A stretch of DNA of 64,000 nucleotides from Flavobacterium coralii (GCF_019891545.1 NZ_JAHDIU010000003.1:186001-250000), one strand, 5' to 3'. Positions 47,254-56,523 are shown, counted from the first letter of the stretch. The notes: generated from the sequence alone by a model not told the origin. Made by a program: numbers and translations.

Positions 47254-47390
47254 GGGGCTGTCTCAAAAGTGTCATTCTGAACGACGCGATAGCGAAGTGA
47301 AGAATCTTAAATGATTGATTTCATTTAGATTCCTCCTATCGTCGGAATGACAAAGTGCTGGTAAAAGCACTTTTGAGACAGCCCTTTTTT
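47254..47390 (+). repeat. 131-bp nested palindrome, also terminator of hppA
   Basis: Outer arms GGGCTGTCTCAAAAGTG (47254-47270) and CACTTTTGAGACAGCCC (47368-47384) are perfect 17-bp inverted repeats. Inside, TGTCATTCTGAACGACG pairs in part with ATCGTCGGAATGACA. The right end runs into T7, so it can end hppA transcripts. GTCATTCTGA...AGAATCT and GGAATGAC are typical of dispersed intergenic repeats in Bacteroidota (from memory). Confidence 0.75.
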
Positions 47391-47392
47391 TA

Positions 47393-47474
47393 TTCCATTT
47401 CGACTATAGCGGAGAAATCTGTTTTTATTGATGTTGAGATTTCTCGGTTTCATTTCATTTCACTCGAAATGGAA
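47393..47474 (+). repeat. 82-bp palindromic repeat of the CATTTCGA type
   Basis: Outer arms TTCCATTTCGA (47393-47403) and TCGAAATGGAA (47464-47474). Inner arms GAGAAATCT and AGATTTCTC. It is a different family from the preceding palindrome but has the same design. A third, one-armed copy (CCATTTCGAACGTAGTGG) starts near 47494. Confidence 0.7.
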
Positions 47475-47621
47475 CTACGCCTTTTGTTGTTTTTCCATTT
47501 CGAACGTAGTGGATAAATCTTCAATAATTATGATGTTGAATCTAAAAATATAAGATAATATTTATAATATTTTTACCTATCATTTAATAGAAAATTTATG
47601 TTTGTAAAATAATTATAATAC

Positions 47622-48290
47622 ATGAAAACGATATCAATACTACTGTGCTTTTTGATTATATCGTGTGGAGTTCCCTCTATTCCATATAACAAAGAATTAT
47701 ATTTTGAGCCTGATTTAGAATTATTTATGACTCGTGAGGTAGGCGATAAAATTATTGAAAGTGGCGAACGGGGTTTTAGGAATGCTTATAAAATTATCAG
47801 TATAAGTAAAGATTTAAAAATTTTAAATATTAGCTTTCCTTATAAACAAGGAGATGTACTTCCTATTTCTGAAATTACGCCAAATTACTATCTATATCAT
47901 AATAATACAAAGGTAATATTTAATAATATCGCATATACAGTTGGTCTCGCAGAAAATAAGAAAGATGGAAGTATAAAGCCTTTCATTAATTCTATTAATG
48001 GTTTTGAGGTAAAACACACCGATGATTTAAAATTAGAAAAATATAATTATTACATTGATGGATGTAATAATTGCTTTAGAAATGAAATTGTTTATAGTGG
48101 TAAGTCAGGTAACACTATAAAATTTATGTATAGGGAATATATAGATGATTTAGCACGTCCGTCTTTTTATCAGGAACTTCAATATGATTTAACTGAAAAT
48201 AATATAATAGGCTTTAGAGGATCACGAATAGAAATCCTGAAGGTCACAAATACGCAAATTGAATATAGAATCATAAAACATTTTAATTAA
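47622..48290 (+). CDS. hypothetical lipoprotein (222 aa)
   Basis: Signal peptide and lipobox IISC (Cys15). The mature protein is beta-rich, with many Asn, Ile, Lys and Tyr. CNNCF in the middle is the only other Cys pair. The gene is markedly more AT-rich than its neighbours and sits behind repeat elements, which suggests acquisition. The last part (GFRGSRIEILKVTNTQIEYR) looks like a conserved strand pattern, but I cannot assign a family. Confidence 0.7.
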   Translation: MKTISILLCFLIISCGVPSIPYNKELYFEPDLELFMTREVGDKIIESGERGFRNAYKIISISKDLKILNISFPYKQGDVLPISEITPNYYLYHNNTKVIFNNIAYTVGLAENKKDGSIKPFINSINGFEVKHTDDLKLEKYNYYIDGCNNCFRNEIVYSGKSGNTIKFMYREYIDDLARPSFYQELQYDLTENNIIGFRGSRIEILKVTNTQIEYRIIKHFN

Positions 48291-48322
48291 CCTATTTGAT
48301 GGTTAAATAAGTACTTTATGTG

Positions 48323-48937
48323 CTAAAACAACCCGTTCAGTTCAGCGTTTATGTTGTTGATGATGGTACCTAAATCTTCCGGGTTATCTACAAAGTCCAG
48401 TTTATCTACGTCGATAATTAAAAGCTTGCCTTTGTCGTAGCCCTGCACCCACGCTTCGTAACGCTCGTTAAGCCTGCTCAGGTAATCTATAGATATAGAG
48501 TTTTCATAATCCCTGCCACGTTTGTGTATTTGCTTTACCAGGTTGGGTATAGAGCTGCGCAGGTATATCAGCAGGTCGGGTGCCGCAACAAAGCTTTCCA
48601 TCAGCTCAAACAACGATTTATAGTTATTATAGTCGCGGTTGGTCATTAACCCCATAGCGTGCAGGTTGGGCGCAAAAATATGCGAATCTTCATATATCGT
48701 CCTGTCCTGTATAATGTTCTTGCCACTTTCACGTATTTGCAGTATCTGGTTAAAGCGGCTGTTTAAAAAGTATATCTGCAGGTTAAACGACCAGCGCTCC
48801 ATCTGGTGGTAAAAATCATCCAGGTAGGGGTTGTCAACCACATCTTCATAGTGGGGTTCCCATTTAAAGTGTTTTGCCAATAATCCTGTTAAAGTGGTTT
48901 TCCCGGCGCCAATGTTTCCGGCTACAGCTATATGCAT
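48323..48937 (-). CDS. deoxynucleoside kinase
   Basis: 204 residues: P-loop GNIGAGKTT (7-15), substrate-binding region EDVVDNPYLDDFYHQMERWS, the DRT motif (QDRTIYEDSHIFA) and the lid arginines (HKRGRDYE). It belongs to the dCK/dGK/TK2-like family that phosphorylates deoxynucleosides in salvage. Specificity cannot be read. Its ATG overlaps the stop of the preceding gene (TAATG), so translation is coupled. Confidence 0.92.
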   Translation of the reverse strand: MHIAVAGNIGAGKTTLTGLLAKHFKWEPHYEDVVDNPYLDDFYHQMERWSFNLQIYFLNSRFNQILQIRESGKNIIQDRTIYEDSHIFAPNLHAMGLMTNRDYNNYKSLFELMESFVAAPDLLIYLRSSIPNLVKQIHKRGRDYENSISIDYLSRLNERYEAWVQGYDKGKLLIIDVDKLDFVDNPEDLGTIINNINAELNGLF

Positions 48938-49743
48938 TATTCAGGTAGTGTTATATTATATTCAATTATGTGTGTGCCCGTAAAAATAGTCAAAATTTGC
49001 GCTGTGTAAAAAAAGTCGGTACTGGTTTTTTCAACCGTTTCAACCTTTTGCAGGCTGTTTTTCCCAAAGCTGTACAGGTACAGCGTGTTGCCTTTTTGCA
49101 GTAAAACCTGTGTGGCGCTAACAGGCTGCATACGGTCAAACTCCGGCAATGTGCCAATATTGGTAACCTTCCCGAAAAGGTTTACAGCATAGTAATTAAG
49201 GCTGTCATCTGCCCAGTAAAAATAGTTGTAATCGCTGTAATAGGCTTTAAGCTGCTGGTTAAATGGCGGCGTTACGCTTTTAAAAGTGCGCGCTGCGGGG
49301 TCATAAAGCCCTGCCTGCTGGGTGTTCATGTCATATAGCCAGAGCCTGTTCTGCGATGCCAGCCCAACGGCTTCGGCTACTATAGGCAGCTGGCGGTTTT
49401 GCGGTATGATATCATTAAAATCGAAACGTGCCGTTTCATTTAGCTGATTATCCAGCATTACAACCGTATTGAACTTTTTGTAAAACAGTACTATCTGTAG
49501 CGGATTCTGCAAATCTACCCTGTATATAGTACCCAAAGAGACTGCTTTGTAGCGCACTGTTACCCCATCCTTCTGTTTCCTGAATTCGTTATTGGCGATA
49601 GTGTAGTGCCACCCAAACTGGTCGCGCCCCGCATAACGGTCGGCTGCTGCTTCGGTATCGGTAAGCAGCTTTACAGGAACGCTTAATTCCTGTGCTGAGG
49701 CAATGCCCGAAACTAATATCAATAATAACAGCAGCTTTTTCAT
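48937..49743 (-). CDS. secreted hypothetical protein coupled to the deoxynucleoside kinase
   Basis: 268 residues with signal peptide (ending IASAQ). The mature part shows repeated short beta-strand blocks (RLWLYDMNTQQAGLYDPA, TLYLYSFGKNSLQKVE) like blades of a small beta-propeller. The function is unknown. It overlaps the kinase gene by one base. That a periplasmic beta-protein is coupled to a cytoplasmic kinase is unexplained and may only reflect operon packing. Confidence 0.75.
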   Translation of the reverse strand: MKKLLLLLILVSGIASAQELSVPVKLLTDTEAAADRYAGRDQFGWHYTIANNEFRKQKDGVTVRYKAVSLGTIYRVDLQNPLQIVLFYKKFNTVVMLDNQLNETARFDFNDIIPQNRQLPIVAEAVGLASQNRLWLYDMNTQQAGLYDPAARTFKSVTPPFNQQLKAYYSDYNYFYWADDSLNYYAVNLFGKVTNIGTLPEFDRMQPVSATQVLLQKGNTLYLYSFGKNSLQKVETVEKTSTDFFYTAQILTIFTGTHIIEYNITLPE

Positions 49744-49857
49744 TACTGTAAAAATAGTTTTTAATTACATACACAACGCTGTAAAGCTGTTGTTTGTTTT
49801 AGCTGTATTATTTATAGTGTTTACCGCTATTTATTTAAATAAAGCTGCGTAAATATT

Positions 49858-49918
49858 ACTTTAGACTGAAATTTAAGAAAAAATCATGTAACAACATAGA
49901 TGCAAAATAGTCTAAAGT
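49858..49918 (+). promoter_or_regulatory. inverted repeat upstream of the first GLPGLI gene
   Basis: ACTTTAGACT (49858-49867) and AGTCTAAAGT (49909-49918) are perfect 10-bp inverted repeats, 41 bases apart, ending 20 bases before the ATG. They may be an operator pair or an mRNA leader stem. The binding factor is unknown. Confidence 0.5.
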
Positions 49919-49938
49919 GCATATATAATATTTAAAGC

Positions 49939-50817
49939 ATGAAAAATTTATCACTATTACTTATACTTTTTTTAGCAACTGTAAACCTTAATGCACAGGA
50001 TTTTCAGGGTATGGCAGTATATGAATCGAAAACAGGGGTGGGCGACCAGATGGCAAAGCTGGACGAGAACAAAGAGATTACCCCCGAAATGAGGACGATG
50101 ATAGAGGCACAGATGAAGAAAATGTTTGAAAAGACATTTGTGCTCAACTTTAACCGCACCGAGTCTATATACAAAGAAGAAGAAAAGCTGGATGCACCCG
50201 GTTCTAACCCTGCATTTAAAATGATGTCTTCTATGATGGGCGGCGGCGGTGTGCAGTATAAGAATATCAAGGAAAAAGTATCCTTGCAGGAAAAAGATAT
50301 TTTTGGGAAAGAGTTCCTTGTTACCGATACGCTGCCTAAAATACAGTGGAAAATGCTGAATGAGACCAAGAAGATAGGCGAGTATACCTGCTATAAGGCT
50401 ACTGCCGAAGTGCCTGTTGACAGGAGTAACATGATGAACTACAAACCCAAAAAAGGGGCAGAGGAAGCCATGAAAGAAAAGAGCGAGGAGGAGCTAAGGA
50501 AAACTAATTTTATGGATATGGTAGAGATGCCCGACACTAAAATAATCACCGCATGGTACGCTCCCGAAATACCCGTTAGCCAGGGGCCTGAAAATTACTG
50601 GGGGCTGCCGGGGCTTATATTAGAGGTTTCGGATGATAAGACTACCATATTATGCAGCAAGATAGTTTTAAATGTAAAGGAGAAGGCAGAGATTAAAAAA
50701 CCTACCAAAGGTGAAAAGGTCAGCCCACAGGAGTTTGCCGACCTGATGGTAAAAAAGATACAGCAAATGCAGGAAATGTATGGCGGTGGCCGGGGTGGCA
50801 TTCGGATAGGCGGCTAA
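49939..50817 (+). CDS. GLPGLI family protein (1)
   Basis: 292 residues with signal peptide (ending NLNAQ). The family motif is present as YWGLPGLILEV near residues 218-228. Other shared blocks are FQGMAVYESKT, IFGKEFLVTD, IGEYTCYKATA and ITAWYAPEIPVSQGPE. The C-terminus is Gly/Arg-rich. The role is unknown. From memory, these periplasmic proteins are often encoded next to TonB-type outer-membrane proteins and regulators of the BlaI/M56 type. Here a second copy and such an outer-membrane protein follow. Confidence 0.88.
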   Translation: MKNLSLLLILFLATVNLNAQDFQGMAVYESKTGVGDQMAKLDENKEITPEMRTMIEAQMKKMFEKTFVLNFNRTESIYKEEEKLDAPGSNPAFKMMSSMMGGGGVQYKNIKEKVSLQEKDIFGKEFLVTDTLPKIQWKMLNETKKIGEYTCYKATAEVPVDRSNMMNYKPKKGAEEAMKEKSEEELRKTNFMDMVEMPDTKIITAWYAPEIPVSQGPENYWGLPGLILEVSDDKTTILCSKIVLNVKEKAEIKKPTKGEKVSPQEFADLMVKKIQQMQEMYGGGRGGIRIGG

Positions 50818-50831
50818 TAGAATTGCTAAAT

Positions 50832-50883
50832 TAGTTTTATAACTATAAATATAGTTTTGTAACTAAAAAAATAGTTATATTTG
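50832..50883 (+). promoter_or_regulatory. promoter of the second GLPGLI gene with two operator-like dyads
   Basis: TAGTTTTATAACTA (50832-50845) and TAGTTTTGTAACTA (50852-50865) are near-identical dyads 20 bases apart (two helical turns), covering the -33 (TTTTG, 50855-50859). The -7 is TATATTTG (50876-50883). The arrangement suggests a dimeric repressor such as a BlaI/MecI-type protein, which is inference. Confidence 0.55.
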
Positions 50884-50907
50884 TGATGAACTGTAAAATC
50901 AATCATC

Positions 50908-51687
50908 ATGAAAAACTTTTTTGTATGCTTATTTATGCTCGCAGGATTTGCCCTGCATAGCCAAAACTTCAGGGGGATGGCTGTTTACGAGTCGAAAACC
51001 ATGCTGGAAATGAAAACCGGAGACGGTAAGGAAATTGACCTGGGTGAAGATTTTAAAGAACAGCTTGCAAAGGCTTTCGAGAAAAAATACACATTAAAAT
51101 TTGATGCACAGGCCTCGGTATATGAAGAGCAGGAAAAACTGCAAAGTCCGGGTCCGGTGGGTATAACTGTAAAAGTAACGGGAGATGGCAGGCGATACAA
51201 AAACCTTAAAGAGAAATATTACCTTTTGGAAGGCGATATTTTCGGGAAAGAGTTTTTGGTTAAAGACTCACTGGTAAAGCTTAACTGGAAACTGGAAAAC
51301 GAAACTAAAAAAATAGGCAGCTACAACTGTTTCAAGGCTACTTATACCATTAAAAAAGATAATACAAAGTCCGGCCTTTTTGGTACAGAAAAAGATGTTG
51401 TGGTAACAGCCTGGTACACACCTGATATTCCTGTCGGGCATGGGCCAGGCATTTATTGGGGGCTGCCGGGGCTTATACTTGAAGTTAACGATGGCTCAAC
51501 TTCACTTTTATGTTCTAAAATAGTGCTTAACCCGGCCGATAAGTTTGAAATTACGAAACCATCTGTAGGCCAAAAAGTGTCTCAGGCTGAGTTTGACAAA
51601 ATTCATGAAGAGAAAATGCAGCAGATGGAGCAAATGGAAAATACAGGCCCCGAAGGAACTACAAGAGTTTTCCGTATAGGGGGATAA
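50908..51687 (+). CDS. GLPGLI family protein (2)
   Basis: 259 residues with signal peptide (ending FALHSQ). It is a clear paralogue of the preceding gene: FRGMAVYESKT, DIFGKEFLVKDSLVKLNWKL, IGSYNCFKATY, YWGLPGLILEV. It lacks the Lys/Glu-rich insertion found in copy 1. It is followed after 29 bases by the large outer-membrane protein, so the two are probably one operon. Confidence 0.88.
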   Translation: MKNFFVCLFMLAGFALHSQNFRGMAVYESKTMLEMKTGDGKEIDLGEDFKEQLAKAFEKKYTLKFDAQASVYEEQEKLQSPGPVGITVKVTGDGRRYKNLKEKYYLLEGDIFGKEFLVKDSLVKLNWKLENETKKIGSYNCFKATYTIKKDNTKSGLFGTEKDVVVTAWYTPDIPVGHGPGIYWGLPGLILEVNDGSTSLLCSKIVLNPADKFEITKPSVGQKVSQAEFDKIHEEKMQQMEQMENTGPEGTTRVFRIGG

Positions 51688-51716
51688 AACAAACACACTA
51701 CCAACAAAACAACCTA

Positions 51717-54464
51717 ATGAAATCAGTATTAATTGCTTTAGCTTTATTATTTTCTGTAAATTTTTATTCTCAAAACATACGTGTGCAGGGTGTGCTTAAA
51801 GACTCTACAGGTGTAGGACTGGAGATGGCTAACGTTATGGCGGTAGAAAAAGCTACCGGAAATATGGAATCTTATGCCATAACCAATGAGGCGGGTAAAT
51901 TTCAGCTTGCGCTTAAGGCAAATACCACTTACCTGCTAAAAGCAAGTTTTATAGGCTATACCCCTTTTGAGGAAGAACTTACCACAGGTACTGCCAATAT
52001 CGATAAAGATATTACCCTGCAGCAGGGCATACAAATGAAAGAGCTTGAAATTGTGCATGAAATGCCTGTAACTATAAAAGGCGATACCATTGTATATAAC
52101 TCTGATTCGTTTACAAACGGCTCTGAGCGTAAGCTGGAGGACGTATTGAAAAAATTGCCCGGGGTAGAGGTTAACGAAGACGGCGAAATAGAGGTAGAAG
52201 GCAAAAAAGTGAGCAAGCTGATGGTAGAGGGCAAAGACTTTTTTGATGGCGATACAAAGCTTGGGGTTAAAAACATTCCGGCTGATGCCGTTAGCAAAGT
52301 TGAGGTGCTTCGCAATTATAATGAGATAGGGCAACTTCGCGGGGTGCAGAATAATGAAGATAATGTTGCCATGAACATAAAGCTGAAGGATGGCAAGAAG
52401 AACTTCTGGTTTGGAGATATGAGTGCGGGTGCCAGCATAGGCGAAGGTGAGCGCTATATTGTAGCCCCGAAAATATTTTACTACAGCCCCAAATACAGTC
52501 TTAACATTATCGGCAACATCAACAATACGGGCGAACTGCCGCTTACAGCACAGGACTATTTTAAATTTACCGGCGGTTTCAGGAATTTAATGAAGCGAGG
52601 AGGTACCTCTTTCAATGTTAGTTCCAATGATATAGGTATTTCGTTGTTGCGTAATAACAGGGCAAAGGAGATAGAAACAAAATTCGGGGCGGCAAACTTT
52701 ACCTACAACCCCAGTAAGAGCTGGACACTTAGCGGATTTGGTATTATAAATTCCTCGCTTACCGATATGGAAACCGTTAGCCGTAATACATTGCTAAACC
52801 CGCTTACAGGTGAGCCTGAAACGATACAGGACACCCGCGAAACAGCAGAGCAGCGAAATGATTTTGCACTCTTCAAGTTAAGTTCAAGCTACAAACCTAA
52901 TGCAAACTTTCAGTTTGATTATGATGCTTTTCTTAAAACTTCAGACCAAAAAGAGATGAACGAGTTACTTACAACTGTAACTCCGGAAACAGAGCAGAGC
53001 CAGGATATTTATACTGACAAAAGGCAAAATCCTTTTTCGTTTAACCAGAATGCAAACATTTATTATACGCTGAACGAACGGAATATATTTGCTTTTGAGG
53101 CACAGCACCTGTATCAGGACGAAGACCCGCTGTATAATGCCAATCTCGCTCAAAATCCGTTTCCTTCTGTATCAGAATCAGGTTTAAACCTGGGACTTTT
53201 ACCTGCCGGACGTTATGACCTTTCGCAAAAGCGCTTCGTAACCACTAATAAAACAGATGCTAAGCTCGACTATTACTATATGGTGACCGATAAGAGCAGC
53301 CTTAACATAACCTTTGGCAATACGTACTCGTATCAGAACTTTAATTCGGATATATTCCAGATACTTGACAACGGCGAGGTGAATGAAATGGATACAAGTA
53401 CTAAAAATGACGTAAGTTTTGTATTTAATGATGCTTTCGTGGGCGTGCACTATCGCTTTATAAAAGGAAAATTTGAATTAAATCCTGGTGTAAGCTTCCA
53501 TGCCTACAGCATGAAAAATGATCAGGCAGGCACTACTGTAAATAATAATTTTTTCAGGATATTGCCCGATGTTTTTGCACAGTACCAGATTCGTAAAATG
53601 GAAAGGCTTATTTACAACTACTCCATGACTAACCAGTTTACAGATGTTGCCAACTTTGCACGCGGTTATATACTTAACAGCTACCAGTCATTATTCAGGG
53701 GTAACCCGGATCTTGAAAGCTCGCTGTACCAAAACCACAGCCTTAGCTACTTCCGTTATGATATGTTCAACTTTACGCAGATTTATGGTAGTGTTGCCTA
53801 CACCAAGCAGATGGATGCCGTTAAAAGCATAGCTGCATTTGATGGTATTAACCAGGTGCGCACAGTAGAGAATTCCCCTTTTGCAGATGAAACTTTTACA
53901 GCTTTTGCAGGCTACAACCGTAATTTTGCCCGTTTTTATAAAGCATCATTAAATGCTTCAATATCATGGAGCAGGTTTAATAACTTCCGTTTTGACAGTG
54001 AGTTTTCAGGAACTGATGCTACTATAGATAATTCGATAAGGCAGGTAAATGAACAGGTAAGCCATAACTATACAGCCAGCCTTGCAACCACCTACAGGAA
54101 ATTCCCTAATATAGAAGTAGGTTTTGAATACAGCCTGAATGATTATGCCGATAATAAGTTTTACAACCACAGGCCGTTTGCTAATATTAACTATTTTTTC
54201 TGGGATGCTTTTACAATAAAGGCAGAGTATAATTATAACCATTATTTTAACAGTGACAGGACATCAGACAACGAATATGATTTTTTAAGTGCCGAAATTA
54301 TGTACCGCAAAAAAGACAGCCATTGGGAATTTAAGGTTGGAGGTACTAACCTTTTAAATACTACATCTCTTAACGATGACAGCTTTAACCAATTCTCTAC
54401 CTATACGTCAAGATACAGGGTACAGCCGCGTTACCTGCTGCTTACTGTACGATATGATCTTTAA
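51717..54464 (+). CDS. TonB-dependent-receptor-like outer membrane protein with carboxypeptidase-like domain
   Basis: 915 residues. Signal peptide, then a carboxypeptidase-D-like domain (residues 20-100: IRVQGVLKDSTGVGLEMANV), a plug-like region (ERKLEDVLKKLPGVEVNEDG, IPADAVSKVEVLRNYNEIGQ) and a long barrel ending YLLLTVRYDL. It resembles the outer-membrane beta-barrel family that accompanies GLPGLI proteins. The ligand is unknown. The two GLPGLI proteins upstream may be periplasmic partners. Confidence 0.85.
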   Translation: MKSVLIALALLFSVNFYSQNIRVQGVLKDSTGVGLEMANVMAVEKATGNMESYAITNEAGKFQLALKANTTYLLKASFIGYTPFEEELTTGTANIDKDITLQQGIQMKELEIVHEMPVTIKGDTIVYNSDSFTNGSERKLEDVLKKLPGVEVNEDGEIEVEGKKVSKLMVEGKDFFDGDTKLGVKNIPADAVSKVEVLRNYNEIGQLRGVQNNEDNVAMNIKLKDGKKNFWFGDMSAGASIGEGERYIVAPKIFYYSPKYSLNIIGNINNTGELPLTAQDYFKFTGGFRNLMKRGGTSFNVSSNDIGISLLRNNRAKEIETKFGAANFTYNPSKSWTLSGFGIINSSLTDMETVSRNTLLNPLTGEPETIQDTRETAEQRNDFALFKLSSSYKPNANFQFDYDAFLKTSDQKEMNELLTTVTPETEQSQDIYTDKRQNPFSFNQNANIYYTLNERNIFAFEAQHLYQDEDPLYNANLAQNPFPSVSESGLNLGLLPAGRYDLSQKRFVTTNKTDAKLDYYYMVTDKSSLNITFGNTYSYQNFNSDIFQILDNGEVNEMDTSTKNDVSFVFNDAFVGVHYRFIKGKFELNPGVSFHAYSMKNDQAGTTVNNNFFRILPDVFAQYQIRKMERLIYNYSMTNQFTDVANFARGYILNSYQSLFRGNPDLESSLYQNHSLSYFRYDMFNFTQIYGSVAYTKQMDAVKSIAAFDGINQVRTVENSPFADETFTAFAGYNRNFARFYKASLNASISWSRFNNFRFDSEFSGTDATIDNSIRQVNEQVSHNYTASLATTYRKFPNIEVGFEYSLNDYADNKFYNHRPFANINYFFWDAFTIKAEYNYNHYFNSDRTSDNEYDFLSAEIMYRKKDSHWEFKVGGTNLLNTTSLNDDSFNQFSTYTSRYRVQPRYLLLTVRYDL

Positions 54465-54524
54465 CATCATTAATTCTTTGAATGTTATAAAAAAGTTAAA
54501 TTAAGTTAAATATTAGATTAAAAC

Positions 54525-54554
54525 TTTGTCGCTTTTGGGTTATCAATATATTTG
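54525..54554 (+). promoter_or_regulatory. promoter of the Asn-tract lipoprotein (-33 and -7)
   Basis: TTTG at 54525-54528 and TATATTTG at 54547-54554, 18 bases apart. The start point near 54561 excludes the in-frame codons upstream and supports the ATG at 54583. Confidence 0.72.
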
Positions 54555-54582
54555 CCGCATTAAACAAAAAAATTATACCCAC

Positions 54583-55074
54583 ATGAAGAAGTTTTTTTAT
54601 TCAGCTATTGTAGCTGCTGCCCTGATGGTTTCTTGTTCTGATGACGATTCTTCAGACAACAACAACAACAACAACAACAATTCAGACGGCTTTTCAAACA
54701 ATCCTGTATCAGGAGTTATTTACAATGAAGATTTCGATTTAGGCGGTGGTACTGCAACTCCAATCACTCTTAACGGTGTAGAGAGCCTTAACATCGACCT
54801 TAGCGAAAGTGATATTACCTGCGACGATACTAACGAGCAGCCAATATGGATAACAGTTCCGGCAGCAGTAGGTTCTTACAGCAGGCAGGATGGCGAAGTA
54901 ACAGTACAGTTCAGGGATGTGAATGGTGACAGCTTTGAAGGCTCGCTTGATGCTGAAGTTGAAATTACCGAAATGACTGAAACTATGGTTAAAGGCAGGA
55001 TAATGGCCGGAGGTTTTGATGAAACCGAAAACAGCATAAACGGTACTTTTGAAGTAACCTATTGCCCGCTTTAA
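54583..55074 (+). CDS. lipoprotein with Asp/Asn linker (163 aa)
   Basis: Start at 54583, giving signal peptide and lipobox MVSC (Cys18), then an acidic surface-export-like stretch (SDDDSSD) and eight Asn encoded by an AAC repeat (54658-54681). The rest is a beta-rich domain with three Cys and no recognised family. The terminator follows at once. The function is unknown. Confidence 0.75.
   Translation: MKKFFYSAIVAAALMVSCSDDDSSDNNNNNNNNSDGFSNNPVSGVIYNEDFDLGGGTATPITLNGVESLNIDLSESDITCDDTNEQPIWITVPAAVGSYSRQDGEVTVQFRDVNGDSFEGSLDAEVEITEMTETMVKGRIMAGGFDETENSINGTFEVTYCPL
54658..54681 (+). repeat. AAC trinucleotide microsatellite
   Basis: Seven AAC units plus AAT, coding for the Asn tract in the lipoprotein linker. 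Copy-number changes would stay in frame. Confidence 0.9.
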
Positions 55075-55100
55075 TCGTTAAAGCTTAAAAAGTAAACATA

Positions 55101-55132
55101 AAAAATGCCCCATCAACTGATGGGGCATTTTT
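55101..55132. terminator. bidirectional terminator between the lipoprotein and metK
   Basis: AAAATGCCCCATCA / TGATGGGGCATTTT stem with a very short loop, A-rich on the left and T-rich on the right, between convergent genes. Confidence 0.9.
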
Positions 55133-55147
55133 ATCTATAAGGTTTTA

Positions 55148-56398
55148 TTATAATCCGAAAGCCTCTTTTACTTTTTCTACATAATCCAGTTTCTCCCAAG
55201 TAAACAGTTCAACCTCTACGGTTTTTTCTTCACCATTCGGTGCGGTAAAGGTTTTGGTAACGGTTTGTGGCTTTCGGCCCATGTGCCCGTAGGCAGCCGT
55301 TTCGCTGTAAATTGGGTTACGCAGCTTTAGGCGCTGCTCTATAAAGTAAGGACGCATATCAAAAAGCTGCTCTACTTTCTTAGCTATTTCACCATCGGTA
55401 AGGTTAACCTTTGCGGTGCCATAAGTGTTTATATAAATACCCATAGGTTTTGCCACACCGATAGCATAAGATACCTGTACCAGTATCTCATCGGCTATGC
55501 CTGCAGCTACAAGGTTTTTGGCAATGTGGCGGGTAGCATAGGCCGCGCTGCGGTCAACCTTGCTTGGGTCTTTACCAGAAAACGCCCCACCACCGTGGGC
55601 ACCTTTACCGCCATAGGTATCTACTATAATTTTTCTTCCGGTAAGGCCGGTATCGCCATGCGGGCCACCAATTACAAATTTACCCGTAGGGTTTATGTGG
55701 TAGTTAATTGTATCGTTAAACAGGTGTGCATACTGCGGGTTGTTTTTTATAACACGCGGTATAAGTATCTCTTTAATATCTTTCTCTATTTTGGCAAGCA
55801 TGGTTGCCTCATCGGCAAAATCATCGTGCTGGGTAGAAATAACAATGGCATCTATGCGCACCGGCTTGTTATTGTTATCATATTCCAGCGTAACCTGGCT
55901 CTTGGCATCGGGGCGCAGGTACGTTATTTCTTTGCTTTCGCGGCGCAGTGCTGCCAGTTCCTGCAACAACTTGTGCGAAAGGTTTAGCGCAAGCGGCATG
56001 TAGTCTTCGGTTTCGTTGGTGGCATAGCCAAACATCATACCCTGGTCGCCCGCACCCTGTTCTTCTTTGCTTTGGCGGTCAACTCCCTGGTTTATGTCCT
56101 GAGACTGTTCGTGTATTGCCGAAAGCACCCCGCAGGAATTAGCCTCAAACATATATTCGCTCTTGGTATAGCCAATTTTCCTGATAACATCACGTGCTAT
56201 CTGCTGTACATCAAGATAAATTTTAGATTTTACCTCGCCTGCCAGTATTACCTGTCCGGTAGTTACAAGCGTTTCGCAGGCTACTTTGCTTTCCGGGTCA
56301 AATGCCAGGAAGTTATCAATAAGTGCATCCGATATCTGGTCAGCAATTTTATCAGGATGCCCTTCGCTCACTGATTCTGACGTAAATAAATATGCCAT
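55148..56398 (-). CDS. metK: S-adenosylmethionine synthetase
   Basis: 416 residues: [40 protein letters not shown], the signature [19 protein letters not shown] and [20 protein letters not shown]. It makes SAM from methionine and ATP. A 120-base leader on the minus strand contains a SAM-II-like element (56461-56512), so feedback by its product is likely. It is the only enzyme of the SAM step in the window. metH, which makes methionine, is 3 kb away on the other strand. Confidence 0.98.
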   Translation of the reverse strand: MAYLFTSESVSEGHPDKIADQISDALIDNFLAFDPESKVACETLVTTGQVILAGEVKSKIYLDVQQIARDVIRKIGYTKSEYMFEANSCGVLSAIHEQSQDINQGVDRQSKEEQGAGDQGMMFGYATNETEDYMPLALNLSHKLLQELAALRRESKEITYLRPDAKSQVTLEYDNNNKPVRIDAIVISTQHDDFADEATMLAKIEKDIKEILIPRVIKNNPQYAHLFNDTINYHINPTGKFVIGGPHGDTGLTGRKIIVDTYGGKGAHGGGAFSGKDPSKVDRSAAYATRHIAKNLVAAGIADEILVQVSYAIGVAKPMGIYINTYGTAKVNLTDGEIAKKVEQLFDMRPYFIEQRLKLRNPIYSETAAYGHMGRKPQTVTKTFTAPNGEEKTVEVELFTWEKLDYVEKVKEAFGL

Positions 56399-56460
56399 AG
56401 TATAAATAAATGTTTTGGGGAGAAAAGATTGCGCAGCATTACGCTAAAGGGGAGGAATAT

Positions 56461-56512
56461 CCTGCTTTAGCATTTTTTAATGAGGTTGCAATCAGTACAA
56501 ATCTTTCCTCTG
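56461..56512 (-). promoter_or_regulatory. SAM-II-like riboswitch in the metK leader
   Basis: Minus strand, 52 bases. It has a short P1 stem GAGG / CCTC, and the conserved SAM-II bases GATTT, ATTGCAA, AAA and GCTAAA occur in the right order and at nearly the same spacing as in the crystallised environmental SAM-II RNA (from memory). A pseudoknot between CTGATT in the loop and AAGCAG at the 3' end gives 5 of 6 pairs. It lies 10-15 bases after the expected transcription start. Confidence 0.6.
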
Positions 56513-56523
56513 TGTTTACGGTG

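Larger units (their letters stand above)
47228..47621. other. 394-base intergenic region of palindromic repeats
   Basis: No gene is seen. It holds a long palindrome (47254-47384), a second palindrome (47393-47474), a partial third copy (about 47493-47522) and an AT-rich tail of about 100 bases before the next lipoprotein gene. Confidence 0.8.

Noticed and set aside
47254-47384. Insertion sequence behind hppA
   Set aside because: Only 131 bp with no transposase ORF. It is a palindromic repeat or MITE-like element at most.
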